A DNA stretch of 64,000 bases from CAVWSM01 sp963798505 (GTDB lineage: Bacteria; Actinomycetota; Actinomycetes; Jiangellales; Jiangellaceae), in the NCBI GenBank assembly GCA_963798505.1, contig CAWCTX010000005.1, forward strand, positions 806,001 to 870,000, given 5' to 3'. The notes below the pieces were generated by a model. That model made no database searches. It was not told the origin of the DNA and was given only the letters and a program-made list of their open reading frames with translations. Position numbers and translations under genes: made by a program. Of the stretch, positions 19,601-28,101 are shown piece after piece; position 1 is the stretch's first letter, and every line of letters starts with the position of its first letter.

Positions 19601-21338
19601 ATGCCCGGGCGTCACAGCCCGCAGCGAGAGCTGGCGGAGCCCAAGCCGACGCGCTCGCGAGGGCCGCTTGTCGCCCTAGGCACAGTTGGCCTGGTGGCCG
19701 CACTGGCCGCCGGTGGCTGGGTCGTGCTGCGACCGATGGCCACCGAGACACCCGACTGCACGGGCTCGATCACCCTTCGGGTCAGCGCCGTTCCCGACAT
19801 AGCCCCGACGATCACCCGGCTGGCCGATGACTACGAGAAGACCGGACCGGAGGCCGCCGACCGCTGCATCCAGGTCGCGGTCGACTCGGTGCCGGCCGGC
19901 GAGACGGCCAACGAGATCATCACGCTCGGCGGCATCCTGCCGAACCTCTGGATCCCGGACACCTCGGTGTGGGCCGACCAGGTGCAGGCCATGACCGACG
20001 CCGCAGCGGCCGCCCCGGCGCAGCCCGCGAGCGGCGACGACGCCCCACTGCGACCACGCCTCGACGTCTCGACGTCGCTCGCCACCTCACCGCTCGTGGT
20101 CGTCGCACCGCGTGAGGCCGCCGCGGCGCTGGGGGGCGAGGCGCAGCAGTTCTCCTGGGTCCAGGTCATGGGCGGCGGCGTCAAGGCGACCGTGTCGAGC
20201 CCGAGCAGCACGTCAGAGGGACTGGTCGCGGCCCTCACGCTCAACAAGCTCTTCGGTGCGGGTGAGAGCCGCGAGCAGCTGGTCGCCACGATGCTGCAGT
20301 ACGTACGGTCGGCGGTGCCCGACGTCGAGATCCGCCTACCAGACCATGGCCAAGGACCCGGCCAACGCACCGGCCTTCCCGGCGAGCGAGAAGTCGGTCA
20401 TCGACCACAACAAGGAGCAGGCGTCGTTCGCCGCGCTGTACGCCACCGAGGGTGTCTACTCCTTCAACTACCCGCTCGTCCGGATCAGGGCGTCCGAGAC
20501 GCCTAACAGCCTCGACGTTGCCGCTCAGCAGTTCGAGGACTACCTGCGCACCCCCGAGAGCGTCGAGGCGTTCCTTGCCGATGGCCTGCGCAACGCGGAA
20601 GGCGAGTCCAAGGGGCTGACACCCGAGATGGGCGTACGCGGCGAGGTCCCGGCCACGCTCGGCGAGCCGCAGTACGCCGAGGCGGCCGTCCTGCTCAAGT
20701 CCCTGAGCGCCTTGTCCCTCGATGCCCGCCTGCTCGCGGTGATTGACGTCTCCGGGTCGATGCTGGAGAGCACTCCGGGCGGCAAGACGCGCATCGAGCT
20801 CGCGAGCGAGGCCGCCAAGGCGGCGATCGGCTTCTTCCAGCCGACCTCCGAGGTCGGCCTCTGGGCGTTCTCGACCGACCAGGACCCGCCCAACGACTGG
20901 GTCGAGCTCGTGGAGACTGCGCCGCTGGGGTCCCAGGTCGACGGCGCCACGCAGGCAGAGCGGCTCGTCGAAGAGACCGACACGCTGGTCGACATCACCA
21001 AGGGCCACACCGCGCTCTACGACACCGCGCTCGCGGCCTACCGCACCGCCAAGGCCGGCTATGACGCGGGCAAGATCAACTCTGTGGTGCTGCTCACCGA
21101 CGGGGAGAACGACAACCCCGGCGGTATCAGCCTCGACACGCTGCTGAGGAACCTGCAGGCCGAGGTCGACCCGGCTCGCCCTGTTCTGCTCATCACCATC
21201 GGCGTCGGGCCGGACGCGGACATGGAGTCCCTCCAGCAGATCTCCAGCATCACCGGCGCGGCTGCCTACCAGGCGGTGGATCCCGGCGACATAGGCTCGG
21301 TGTTCCTCGAGGCGATGGCAGCGCGTACGTTGCGGTGA
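19601..21338 (+). CDS. substrate-binding/VWA domain protein (frameshifted)
   Basis: A membrane-anchored extracytoplasmic protein of about 578 residues. After an N-terminal anchor (LVALGTVGLVAALAAGGWV) comes a periplasmic-binding-protein-like region (residues about 50-340) and a C-terminal von Willebrand A domain. The VWA MIDAS site is LAVIDVSGSM, with TKGHTALYDTAL and VVLLTDGEND. One indel near 20335 splits the frame (left part ends VRSAVPDVEI, right part begins TMAKDPANAPAFP). Start is ATG at 19601 with a strong GAGGGAGGT. Such fusions are usual in actinobacteria but poorly characterised. Stop overlaps the HAD gene start. Confidence 0.87.
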
Positions 21339-21840
21339 TGCAAGGCCGGGCCGAAGCCGTACGCAGTCGTCGACATCGACGGCGTCGTGGCCGACGTGCA
21401 ACACCGCCTGCAGCCACCTGGAGCGGCGACCCAAGGACTGGGACGCGTTCTTCGCGGCCGCCGACCGCGATCCGGTGCTGCCTGAGGGCCGGGCGGTCGC
21501 GCAACGGCTGGCCGAAGACCACGACCTGGTCTACCTCAGCGGGCGGCCGGAGCGCCTGCGCGCAGTGACCGTCGAGTGGTTCGCGAAGTACGAGATCCCG
21601 CCGGGCGAGCTCCTGCTACGCAACGACCGTGATCGCCGTCCCGCGCGCGTCGTCAAGGTGGAGATCCTGCGCCGGCTCGCGAGGGAGCGTCCTGTCGACG
21701 TGCTCGTCGACGACGACGCCGCGGTCTGCGCCGCCGCGCGGGCGGCGGGCTTCACCGTGCTCGAGGCGACCTGGTCGCGGCCCGAGCAGGCGCTGCTTCG
21801 ATGCGCAGGAGTCGGACAGGTCGCACGTGAGGTCGGCTAG
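21338..21840 (+). CDS. HAD-superfamily phosphatase, polynucleotide kinase 3'-phosphatase-like (frameshifted)
   Basis: A small haloacid-dehalogenase-fold phosphatase. Motif I is YAVVDIDGVVADVQHRL, motif II region LVYLSGRPERLRAV, motif III includes Lys in VVKVEILRRLA, and motif IV is DVLVDDDAAV. This layout is that of T4 Pnkp-like phosphatases. Two frame changes (near 21345 and 21412) separate the start from the rest. The ATG at 21338 overlaps the VWA stop. The stop at 21838-21840 shares a CTAG palindrome with the convergent oxidoreductase stop. Confidence 0.75.
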
Positions 21841-22814
21841 CTCGGCAGCAGGATGAGCTTCCCCATCGTCTGCCTGCCCTCCAGTGCGCGGTGCGCGTCA
21901 GCGGCTCGCGACGAGCGGTAAGGCATCGCCAATGGTGACCGTGCAGGCTGCCTTGGGCAACGGCCTCGAAGACGTCTGGCGGCCAGCGAGCGCAGCTCGT
22001 CGTCCTCCGCCGCGTAGTCGCCGATCGTCGGGCGCGTCAGGTAGAGCGAGCCAAGCTCCTGGAGCCGGTGCGGCTCGAAGGCGGGCACCCGGCCGCTGGC
22101 GGCTCCGGAGAGCACCAGCATCCCGCGCCGCCGCAGGCTCGCCATGGACGCGTCGAAGGTGTCCTTGCCGACACCGTCGTAGACCACCGAGACACCGACG
22201 CCGTCGGTGAGCTTGCGCACCTCGGCGGCCACGTCGTCGACCTCGGTGTAGCGGATGACGTGGTTGGCGCCCATGTCGCGGGCGCGCCGCTCTTTGTCCT
22301 CCGTCGAGACCGTCCCGATGACGGTCGCGCCCTTGGCGCGCGACAGCTGTACGAGGAGCAGACCAACGCCTCCAGCGGCGGCGTGCACGAGCACGGTGTC
22401 GCCTTGCTGCACCGGATAGGTGGACGTCACCAGGAACTGCGCGGTGATGCCTTGCAGCGCGACGGCCGCTGCCTGAGTCAGGTCAAGTCCGTCCGGCACG
22501 CGCAATGCGCGCGCGGCGGGGACGACATGCTGCTGGGCGTAGCTGCCGAACGCGTCGACCCAAGCCACCCGGTCCCCCACCGCGAAGTCGACCACCTGGT
22601 CTCCCACGGCCGTCACGACGCCGGCACCTTCGACGCCGACGACGTGCGGGAATGCCATCGGGTACATGCCCGACCTGCGGTAGGTGTCGACGAAGTTGAC
22701 GCCCGCCGCAGCGACATCGACCAGCAGCTCGTCGGACCTCGGGATGGGTGCGGCCACCTCGGTGACAGTCAGGACTTCCGGGCCGCCGGGGCGCTCAGCT
22801 CTCACAACCAGCAC
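21837..22814 (-). CDS. zinc-independent quinone oxidoreductase (MDR family)
   Basis: An NADPH:quinone reductase of the medium-chain dehydrogenase family, about 325 residues. It has the GroES-like domain (GVNFVDTYRRSGMYPMAFPH) and the Rossmann motif VLVHAAAGGVGLLLVQLSRA. The zinc-binding cysteines are absent, as expected. Near the C-terminus (21890-21985) the correct reading passes through other frames (DVFEAVAQGSLH, then VTIGDALPLVA) before returning to AHRALEGRQTMGKLILLP; three small indels net to zero. Start GTG 22814; the divergent tldD starts only 26 bp away. Confidence 0.87.
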   Translation of the reverse strand: MLVVRAERPGGPEVLTVTEVAAPIPRSDELLVDVAAAGVNFVDTYRRSGMYPMAFPHVVGVEGAGVVTAVGDQVVDFAVGDRVAWVDAFGSYAQQHVVPAARALRVPDGLDLTQAAAVALQGITAQFLVTSTYPVQQGDTVLVHAAAGGVGLLLVQLSRAKGATVIGTVSTEDKERRARDMGANHVIRYTEVDDVAAEVRKLTDGVGVSVVYDGVGKDTFDASMASLRRRGMLVLSGAASGRVPAFEPHRLQELGSLYLTRPTIGDYAAEDDELRSLAARRLRGRCPRQPARSPLAMPYRSSRAADAHRALEGRQTMGKLILLPS

Positions 22815-22840
22815 ACCCGAAACCCTAATAGGCTCCCCTC

Positions 22841-24353
22841 GTGATCGACTCCGCCTTTCACGCCCTCCCGCTGCGCGTCTGCGCCGACGCCGCGCTCGAT
22901 CGGGCCCGTGCCCTCGGTGCGTCCTACGCGGCGCTTCGCATCGAGCGCATCCGCTCCCAGCATCTGTCGCTGCGCGATGCCCGGCTCGAGGGAAGTCACG
23001 ATGGCCTCGACGTCGGACTGTCCGTGCGCGTCGTGCACGACGGGACATGGGGCTTCGCCGCAGGCGTCGACGTGACACCCGAGGAGGCGGCCCGGCTCGC
23101 GGAGCAGGCGGTGGCGGTCGCCCGGATAGCCGCAGGCATGAGCACCGAGCGCATCGAGCTCGCGGACGAGTCGGTCTACCCCGACGTGTCGTGGGCGTCG
23201 GCGTACGACGTTGATCCGTTCACCGTGGCGGACGCCGACAAGATCGAGCTGCTTGCCGAGTGGTCACGCCGGCTGCTCGACGCGGACAGTGTCGACCATG
23301 TCACCGCGTCGCTGCAGCAGGTCCTCGAGAACAAGTTCTATGCCGACAGCGCGGGCACGGTCACGACGCAACAGCGCGTGCGGCTGCACCCGGTGCTCGA
23401 GGCGCTCGCGGTCGACGAGGAGGGTGGCGGGTTCGACACGATGCGCACGCTGGCTCCGCCCGCCGGCCGAGGCTGGGAGTACCTCACCGGGACCGGCTGG
23501 GACTGGAACCGCGAGCTGGGCGAGGTGCCGCACCTACTGGCCGAGAAGCGCGCGGCGCCGAGCGTGGAGGCGGGCTCGTACGACCTCGTCATCGACCCGA
23601 CCAACCTGTGGCTGACGATCCACGAGTCCATCGGACATGCGACGGAGCTCGATCGCGCGCTCGGCTACGAGGCAAACTACGCGGGCACCTCGTTCGCGAC
23701 GCCCGACAAGCTCGGCAGCCTCCGCTATGGCACGCCGGTCATGAACGTCACCGGCGACCGCACCCAACGGCACGGCCTGTCCACGATCGGCTTCGACGAC
23801 GAGGGCGTCGCCGCGCAGGCGTGGGACATCGTGCGCGACGGCACTCCTGGTCGGCTACCAGCTCGACCGCCGCATGGCGCGGATGATGTCGGGCACGCTG
23901 GGCATCGGGCGATCCAACGGGTGTGCCTTCGCCGACAGTCCCGGGCACGTTCCGGTGCAACGGATGGCCAACGTGTCGCTGCAGCCTGCCGACGGTGGCC
24001 CGTCGACCGACGACCTGATCGGCGGGGTGGAGCGGGGCGTCTACGTGGTCGGCGACAAGTCGTGGTCGATTGACATGCAGCGTTACAACTTCCAGTTCAC
24101 CGGCCAGCGGTTCTTCCGCATCCAGAACGGGCAGCTGGCTGGGCAGCTGCGTGATGTCGCCTATCAGAGCGACACTCTGTCGTTCTGGGGCTCCATGGAG
24201 GCGGTGGGCGGACCGCAGACGTGGCTGCTCGGCGGAGCGTTCAACTGCGGCAAGGCACAGCCTGGTCAGGTGGCACCCGTATCGCACGGCTGCCCGAGTG
24301 CGCTGTTCCGAGACGTACGCATTCTCAACACGACGCAGGAGGGCGGCCGGTGA
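22841..24353 (+). CDS. tldD: TldD-family metalloprotease (frameshifted)
   Basis: Zinc metalloprotease partner of the TldD/TldE pair, which trims peptides (antitoxins and modified peptides in other bacteria). The metal site HESIGH is present (LWLTIHESIGHATELDRA), with downstream SWSIDMQRYNFQFTGQRFF and AFNCGKAQPGQ. One indel near 23848 divides the gene after WDIVRDGTP; the other part resumes at LVGYQLDRR. Total about 504 residues. Start is GTG at 22841. It overlaps tldE by 4 bp. Confidence 0.92.
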
Positions 24354-25729
24354 CCCCGCAGGAGCTGGTCGAACGAGCGCTGTCGCTGTCGAATGCCGAC
24401 CACTGCATCGTCCTTGTCGACGACGGCACTAGTGCCAATCTCCGGTGGGCGTCCAACACACTGACGACCAACGGTGTGATGCGCAGCCGGTCGGTGACGG
24501 TGATCTCAATGATCGACGGAACGTCAGGCACGGCTGCGGGCGCGGTTTCGCGGTCCGCGGTAGCGCCGGAGGAAGTCGAGGATCTCGTCCGCGCCGCGGA
24601 GCAGGCGGCGCGCGACAACGGGCCGGCCGAGGACGCTCAGCCGCTCGTCCCGGCTGAGGCGGCGCCCGACTGGGCAGAGGCGCCCGCGGAGACCTCGATC
24701 GAGGTGTTCGCCGACCTCTCTCCCGCGCTCGGGTCGGCGTTCGGCGAGGCGCGGTCGGCGGGGCGCCAGTTGTACGGCTTCGTGGAGCACGCGGTCGCGA
24801 CCACGTACCTCGGGTCGTCGACCGGTCTGCGACTTAGGCATGTGCAGCCGGTGGGCAACATCGGAATCACTGGCAAGACCGCAGACCTCGCCACCTCGGC
24901 GTGGGTGGGCCAGGCGACGCGGGACTTCACCGACGTCGATGTGCTGTCGCTGGACGCCGAGCTGACCCGACGGCTGGGCTGGGCGGCGCGGAAGGTCGAG
25001 CTGCCCCCGGGGCGCTACGAGACCCTGCTGCCGCCCACGGCGGTGGCCGATCTGATGATCTACGCCTACTGGTCAATGGGGGCGCGCGACGCGAACGAGG
25101 GACGTACGGTCTTCTCCCGCCCCGGCGGCGGCACTCGGGTCGGTGATGCACTGTCGTCGCGCGCGGTGCACCTGCACTCCGACCCGGGATATCCGGGTCT
25201 GCAGTGCGCGCCGTTCGTCGTGGCGCATGCGTCGTCGAGCGAGTCGAGCGTCTTCGACAACGGGCTGCCCATCGCGTCGACCGACTGGATCGTCGATGGC
25301 ACTCTCGCGGGGCTGCTGCAGACGCGCTACTCCGCCGAGCTCACCGGACTCACCCCCACTCCCCCGGTCGGCAACCTCGTGCTCGACGTGGCCGACGGGT
25401 CGGGGTCGATCGACGATCTCGTAAGTCGTACGGATCGCGGGCTGCTGCTGACGTGCCTCTGGTACATCCGCGAGGTCGACCCGCAGACCCTCCTGCTCAC
25501 CGGTCTGACCCGCGATGGCGTCTACCTGGTCGAGGGTGGAGAGATCACCGGTGCGGTAAACAACTTCCGGTTCAACGAGAGCCCGGTCGATCTGCTCGAC
25601 CGGTTTGCGGAGGCGGGTTCGACGGTGCCGGCGTTCAGTCGCGAGTGGGGTGAGTACTTCCCGCGTACGGCGATGCCGGCGCTGCGGGTGCCGGACTTCA
25701 ACATGAGTACGGTTTCCGACGCTCAATAG
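24350..25729 (+). CDS. tldE: TldE/PmbA-family protein
   Basis: A 459-residue inactive-type partner of TldD; it lacks the HExxxH site and forms the heterodimer that makes the protease chamber. Recognisable are TLTTNGVMRSRSVTVI, RYETLLPPTAVADLMIYAY and the end FPRTAMPALRVPDFNMSTV. Start is GTG at 24350, overlapping tldD. Its last codons (25694-25713) are repeated exactly at 27601-27620, where the following bases again encode a tldE-like C-terminus. That fits insertion of foreign DNA at the gene's 3' end with regeneration of the reading frame. Confidence 0.92.
   Translation: MTPQELVERALSLSNADHCIVLVDDGTSANLRWASNTLTTNGVMRSRSVTVISMIDGTSGTAAGAVSRSAVAPEEVEDLVRAAEQAARDNGPAEDAQPLVPAEAAPDWAEAPAETSIEVFADLSPALGSAFGEARSAGRQLYGFVEHAVATTYLGSSTGLRLRHVQPVGNIGITGKTADLATSAWVGQATRDFTDVDVLSLDAELTRRLGWAARKVELPPGRYETLLPPTAVADLMIYAYWSMGARDANEGRTVFSRPGGGTRVGDALSSRAVHLHSDPGYPGLQCAPFVVAHASSSESSVFDNGLPIASTDWIVDGTLAGLLQTRYSAELTGLTPTPPVGNLVLDVADGSGSIDDLVSRTDRGLLLTCLWYIREVDPQTLLLTGLTRDGVYLVEGGEITGAVNNFRFNESPVDLLDRFAEAGSTVPAFSREWGEYFPRTAMPALRVPDFNMSTVSDAQ
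25694..25713 (+). repeat. attachment-site candidate, left (tldE 3' end)
   Basis: GACTTCAACATGAGTACGGT, identical to 27601-27620. Confidence 0.65.
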
Positions 25730-25767
25730 ACCACTGACCTGCGGCGGAGCCGTCACGCGGTGCTCGA

Positions 25768-25812
25768 AGTCCGCACAAAGTCCGCAGCCTGACGTGCCAA
25801 TGGGAGTCCGCA
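25768..25812 (+). repeat. AGTCCGCA repeat cluster, left
   Basis: Three copies of AGTCCGCA at 25768-25775, 25779-25786 and 25805-25812, all in the same orientation. Two more occur at 27461-27479. Confidence 0.55.
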
Positions 25813-25828
25813 ACGGCGTGGGGGGGTG

Positions 25829-25843
25829 GTTTGACAATCAAAC
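25829..25843. repeat. inverted repeat GTTTG-N5-CAAAC
   Basis: Perfect 5-bp arms, AT-rich relative to surroundings. Possible recombinase or repressor site. Confidence 0.35.
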
Positions 25844-26042
25844 GCGCCGCGCTGACCCTGTGACGTCTTGCGGGCGTTCGTCAGGTACTCGGTCAAGCCT
25901 GGTTTCGGGTACACGATGTGGCTGCCCAGCGAGCGACCGGCCTGTGAACAAAGGGCGCTAGGAAGCCGCCTTGAGCCCGGTGCTCGACGCCGCCTAACCC
26001 TGCGGGGAGCGTTGGCCGCGAAGTACCGCGCAGCGTGGATTT

Positions 26043-26792
26043 CTAGGTAGCCGCAGCCGCATCGACCTTGTCGAGGGTCTGCCGCATGACCTGCTCCGTA
26101 AGAGCCACGTCCACAGGGTTCGTGGCGATCCCCAACCCTGATACCCCGACGGCGTTGTTGCCGGACACCACGTACACAAGGTCGACGGTGAGGTCGAACG
26201 CGTCGCTCGTCACGTTGAACCGAAGCGCGACGTGTGCGTCACCCAACGCGGGGAACGACAACCCGGCCGGGGTCACTTGCGCGACGGTCCCGTCCGGGTC
26301 GGTCAACGTGAACGTCGGGCACGAACCTGCGAGCAGGTCGGGGACCTCGGCCACTTCGGCTTCGGTTGGTTCGGTCCCCGGCTCATACGAGGCCACGTCG
26401 ACACCGAGCCAGGGTCCAAGCTCGCCCATTGTGAACGACGCGGACGCCTCCACGACAGCATCCGCACCCAGGTCTGCGTTGAACACCGCGTCGCACTCGG
26501 TTGGGCTGATCTGCTGGTCGCTGTCGTCGCCGCCGCCCGCGGTGTCCTCCGGGTCGTCCGCCCACCCCGTCGGCAGATCGGTGACTACAGGCAACGCGGC
26601 CTGCGCCTGCTCCTGCGTGAGGAGCACGACCTCTTCCTCGGTGGGGGTGTCGGTTGCCGCCGCGGTGTCGGACGCTTCAGGAGTTGCCGTCTGCGCAGGC
26701 CCGGCATACCCACCACCCACGCCGCCGCCGCCGCAACCTGCGACGACCAGCACCATCACGGCCGTGTACGCGGCCAACCCGCGGGGTCTCAT
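26043..26792 (-). CDS. putative lipoprotein
   Basis: A 249-residue secreted lipoprotein. Start is ATG at 26792, giving a type II signal peptide with lipobox VVAGC (Cys about residue 19). A glycine/threonine/glutamate-rich linker (about 20-55) precedes a globular domain with two cysteines (PTECDAVFNADLG and LLAGSCPTFTL). This layout resembles actinobacterial sensor-type lipoproteins (PknH-sensor-like), but the family is not certain. It lies inside the candidate element and reads against tldE. Confidence 0.75.
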   Translation of the reverse strand: MRPRGLAAYTAVMVLVVAGCGGGGVGGGYAGPAQTATPEASDTAAATDTPTEEEVVLLTQEQAQAALPVVTDLPTGWADDPEDTAGGGDDSDQQISPTECDAVFNADLGADAVVEASASFTMGELGPWLGVDVASYEPGTEPTEAEVAEVPDLLAGSCPTFTLTDPDGTVAQVTPAGLSFPALGDAHVALRFNVTSDAFDLTVDLVYVVSGNNAVGVSGLGIATNPVDVALTEQVMRQTLDKVDAAAAT

Positions 26793-27247
26793 CGCGCGCC
26801 TTCCCAGGGCCACGATAGGGTCCGGCCGCGGATTCGCACGCCGACCGTGTTGGGCCCAGGCGGAGTTCCTAGGAAACAAACCGACAGGGAGACCGGAACC
26901 CGGCCCGACGCGCACCCCATGTCCGCAGCCACGGCTCTGCATAACCAACGCCTGCGGCGCGTCTTGTCGGTTGGTGAGCGGGGCTTCGCGCTACCTAGCG
27001 TGGAACCGGCTGCAGTTCGAGCGTCTGTGGGTCCTTCACCGTAGGACTCACACCCACTTGCGCGACCGCGACGCATGTGGAGCCGGCATCGGGGTACGTG
27101 TCCCGGTGCGCGCCCGGCGAAGGTCACCTCTCTCGCTGCTGGGCACCCGGACGACGGGGGCCGGGAGCAGTCGGATCGGAAGCACCCGCCGGGCGCGCTC
27201 TGTGCTCAGGTGGCGACGGTGGCACGACGAACGGGTCGGTGCCGGAT
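26793..27247. other. unassigned 455 bp inside the element
   Basis: Open frames exist on both strands but none has a plausible start, Shine-Dalgarno and recognisable composition. The first part should hold the lipoprotein promoter. I see no defined feature. Confidence 0.4.
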
Positions 27248-27505
27248 ATGACGATGGTCGAGGCCGTCGACCAGGCGATCATGCGCAGCGCGATCGGCGC
27301 ACACACCCTGCCGGCCGCGGTGCCGCTGCGCACCCTGGCGCGTGAGCTCGACGAGCACCTAGCCGCGAAGGCGTGCCGTTACGTCGACCACGGCACGACC
27401 GCGCTCCCCGCCGGCAGGCTTGCCGATCTGTTGGTCGAGCTCGGCTACTGCCCGCGCGCTAGTCCGCAGATAGTCCGCAAGACGTCGGGAAATGCTCGGA
27501 TCTAG
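27248..27505 (+). CDS. small hypothetical protein
   Basis: An 85-residue frame beginning MTMVEAVDQAIMRSAIGAHT. The composition is protein-like and mainly helical, but no family is recognised and no strong ribosome site is seen. The 3' end runs over the AGTCCGCA repeats and the 18-bp tandem repeat, so the C-terminus may not be natural. It lies inside the candidate element. Confidence 0.4.
   Translation: MTMVEAVDQAIMRSAIGAHTLPAAVPLRTLARELDEHLAAKACRYVDHGTTALPAGRLADLLVELGYCPRASPQIVRKTSGNARI
27461..27479 (+). repeat. AGTCCGCA repeat cluster, right
   Basis: AGTCCGCA at 27461-27468 and 27472-27479, same orientation as the left cluster. Confidence 0.5.
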
Positions 27506-27531
27506 TAGGAAGTTCGGATCTAGTAGGAAGT
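27496..27531 (+). repeat. perfect 18-bp tandem duplication
   Basis: TCGGATCTAGTAGGAAGT occurs twice in direct succession; the first copy contains the stop of the small ORF. Confidence 0.8.
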
Positions 27532-27600
27532 GTTGGGGAGTGAATCTGCAGGTCAGAGCCTCGACCGGGGCGCATGCGCAGGTGAGCGACGTGGGGGCCA

Positions 27601-27636
27601 GACTTCAACATGAGTACGGTCAGCGACGCGCAGTGA
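27601..27636 (+). pseudogene. displaced tldE 3' end (attachment-site candidate, right)
   Basis: 20 bases identical to 25694-25713, followed by different bases that still encode STVSDAQ and TGA. It is a fragment of a tldE C-terminus with no gene in front of it. Confidence 0.65.
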
Positions 27637-27643
27637 GCGGCTC

Positions 27644-27695
27644 GTGATCGCGAAGACTTCGCCAGCGATAACGAACCCAAACTCTTCGTGATCAC
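27644..27695. terminator. inverted repeat between tldE remnant and convergent small gene
   Basis: Arms GTGATCGCGAAGA (27644-27656) and TCTTCGTGATCAC (27683-27695), one mismatch, 26-bp loop. Placement between converging units suggests a bidirectional terminator. Confidence 0.55.
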
Positions 27696-27910
27696 TACTG
27701 GGCAGCGGAGGCGACTGCGTACTCGAGCGTGAGGAACAGCTCCTTGATCCTGCGGTACTGATCAGGGTCCTGCTCGGGGTCCTCGAACGCGTCCAGGAAC
27801 GCCAGGTAGTCCTGCCGGCTTGCCGGAGGCACGTCGCGCCACATGTCGAGGAGGCGCGTGGCCAGCTCCAACTCGTCCTCGTCCGACTGGGGTCGTGGGT
27901 TGTGGCTCAT
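27695..27910 (-). CDS. small hypothetical acidic protein
   Basis: A 71-residue, strongly acidic helical protein (QSDEDELELATRLLDMWRDV, DAFEDPEQDPDQYRR). No family is recognised. Start is ATG at 27910 with GGGAG upstream. It is divergent from the DUF222-HNH gene. It could be a small regulator or antitoxin-like protein, but no toxin gene is next to it. Confidence 0.6.
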   Translation of the reverse strand: MSHNPRPQSDEDELELATRLLDMWRDVPPASRQDYLAFLDAFEDPEQDPDQYRRIKELFLTLEYAVASAAQ

Positions 27911-28047
27911 CATGCGCTCCCGAGTTCGTGAAACATCGATGATGCCTGACGGCGTGCCACATCGTGGGCAGATCGTCCAAACTCTGAGATCTGGAAGCCG
28001 GTCATGTCCCTGGTTCGGAGCCGACCGCGGACCAGATTTTCTTGTTC

Positions 28048-28071
28048 ACAGGAGCCAAGTTGGGCTCCTGT
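28048..28071. promoter_or_regulatory. inverted repeat in the HNH gene promoter region
   Basis: ACAGGAGCC-N6-GGCTCCTGT, perfect arms. It ends 17 bp before TAGAAT (28088-28093), the likely -10 seven bases ahead of the HNH ATG. Possible operator. Confidence 0.45.
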
Positions 28072-28101
28072 GATACCGCCGGTGCTGATAGAATCGAACA
28101 C

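Larger units (their letters stand above)
25730..26042. other. non-coding left end of the element
   Basis: About 310 bp with no convincing gene. It holds three AGTCCGCA repeats (25768, 25779, 25805) and the inverted repeat GTTTG-N5-CAAAC at 25829-25843. Confidence 0.6.
25714..27620. mobile_element. candidate integrated element at the tldE 3' end
   Basis: About 1.9 kb bounded by the 20-bp direct repeat. The right copy continues with codons for STVSDAQ and a stop, so the original tldE end appears to have been displaced to the right. Inside are a lipoprotein gene, a small ORF and clustered AGTCCGCA repeats near both ends. No integrase is visible, so it is either a remnant, was mobilised in trans, or is a local duplication. 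Confidence 0.5.
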
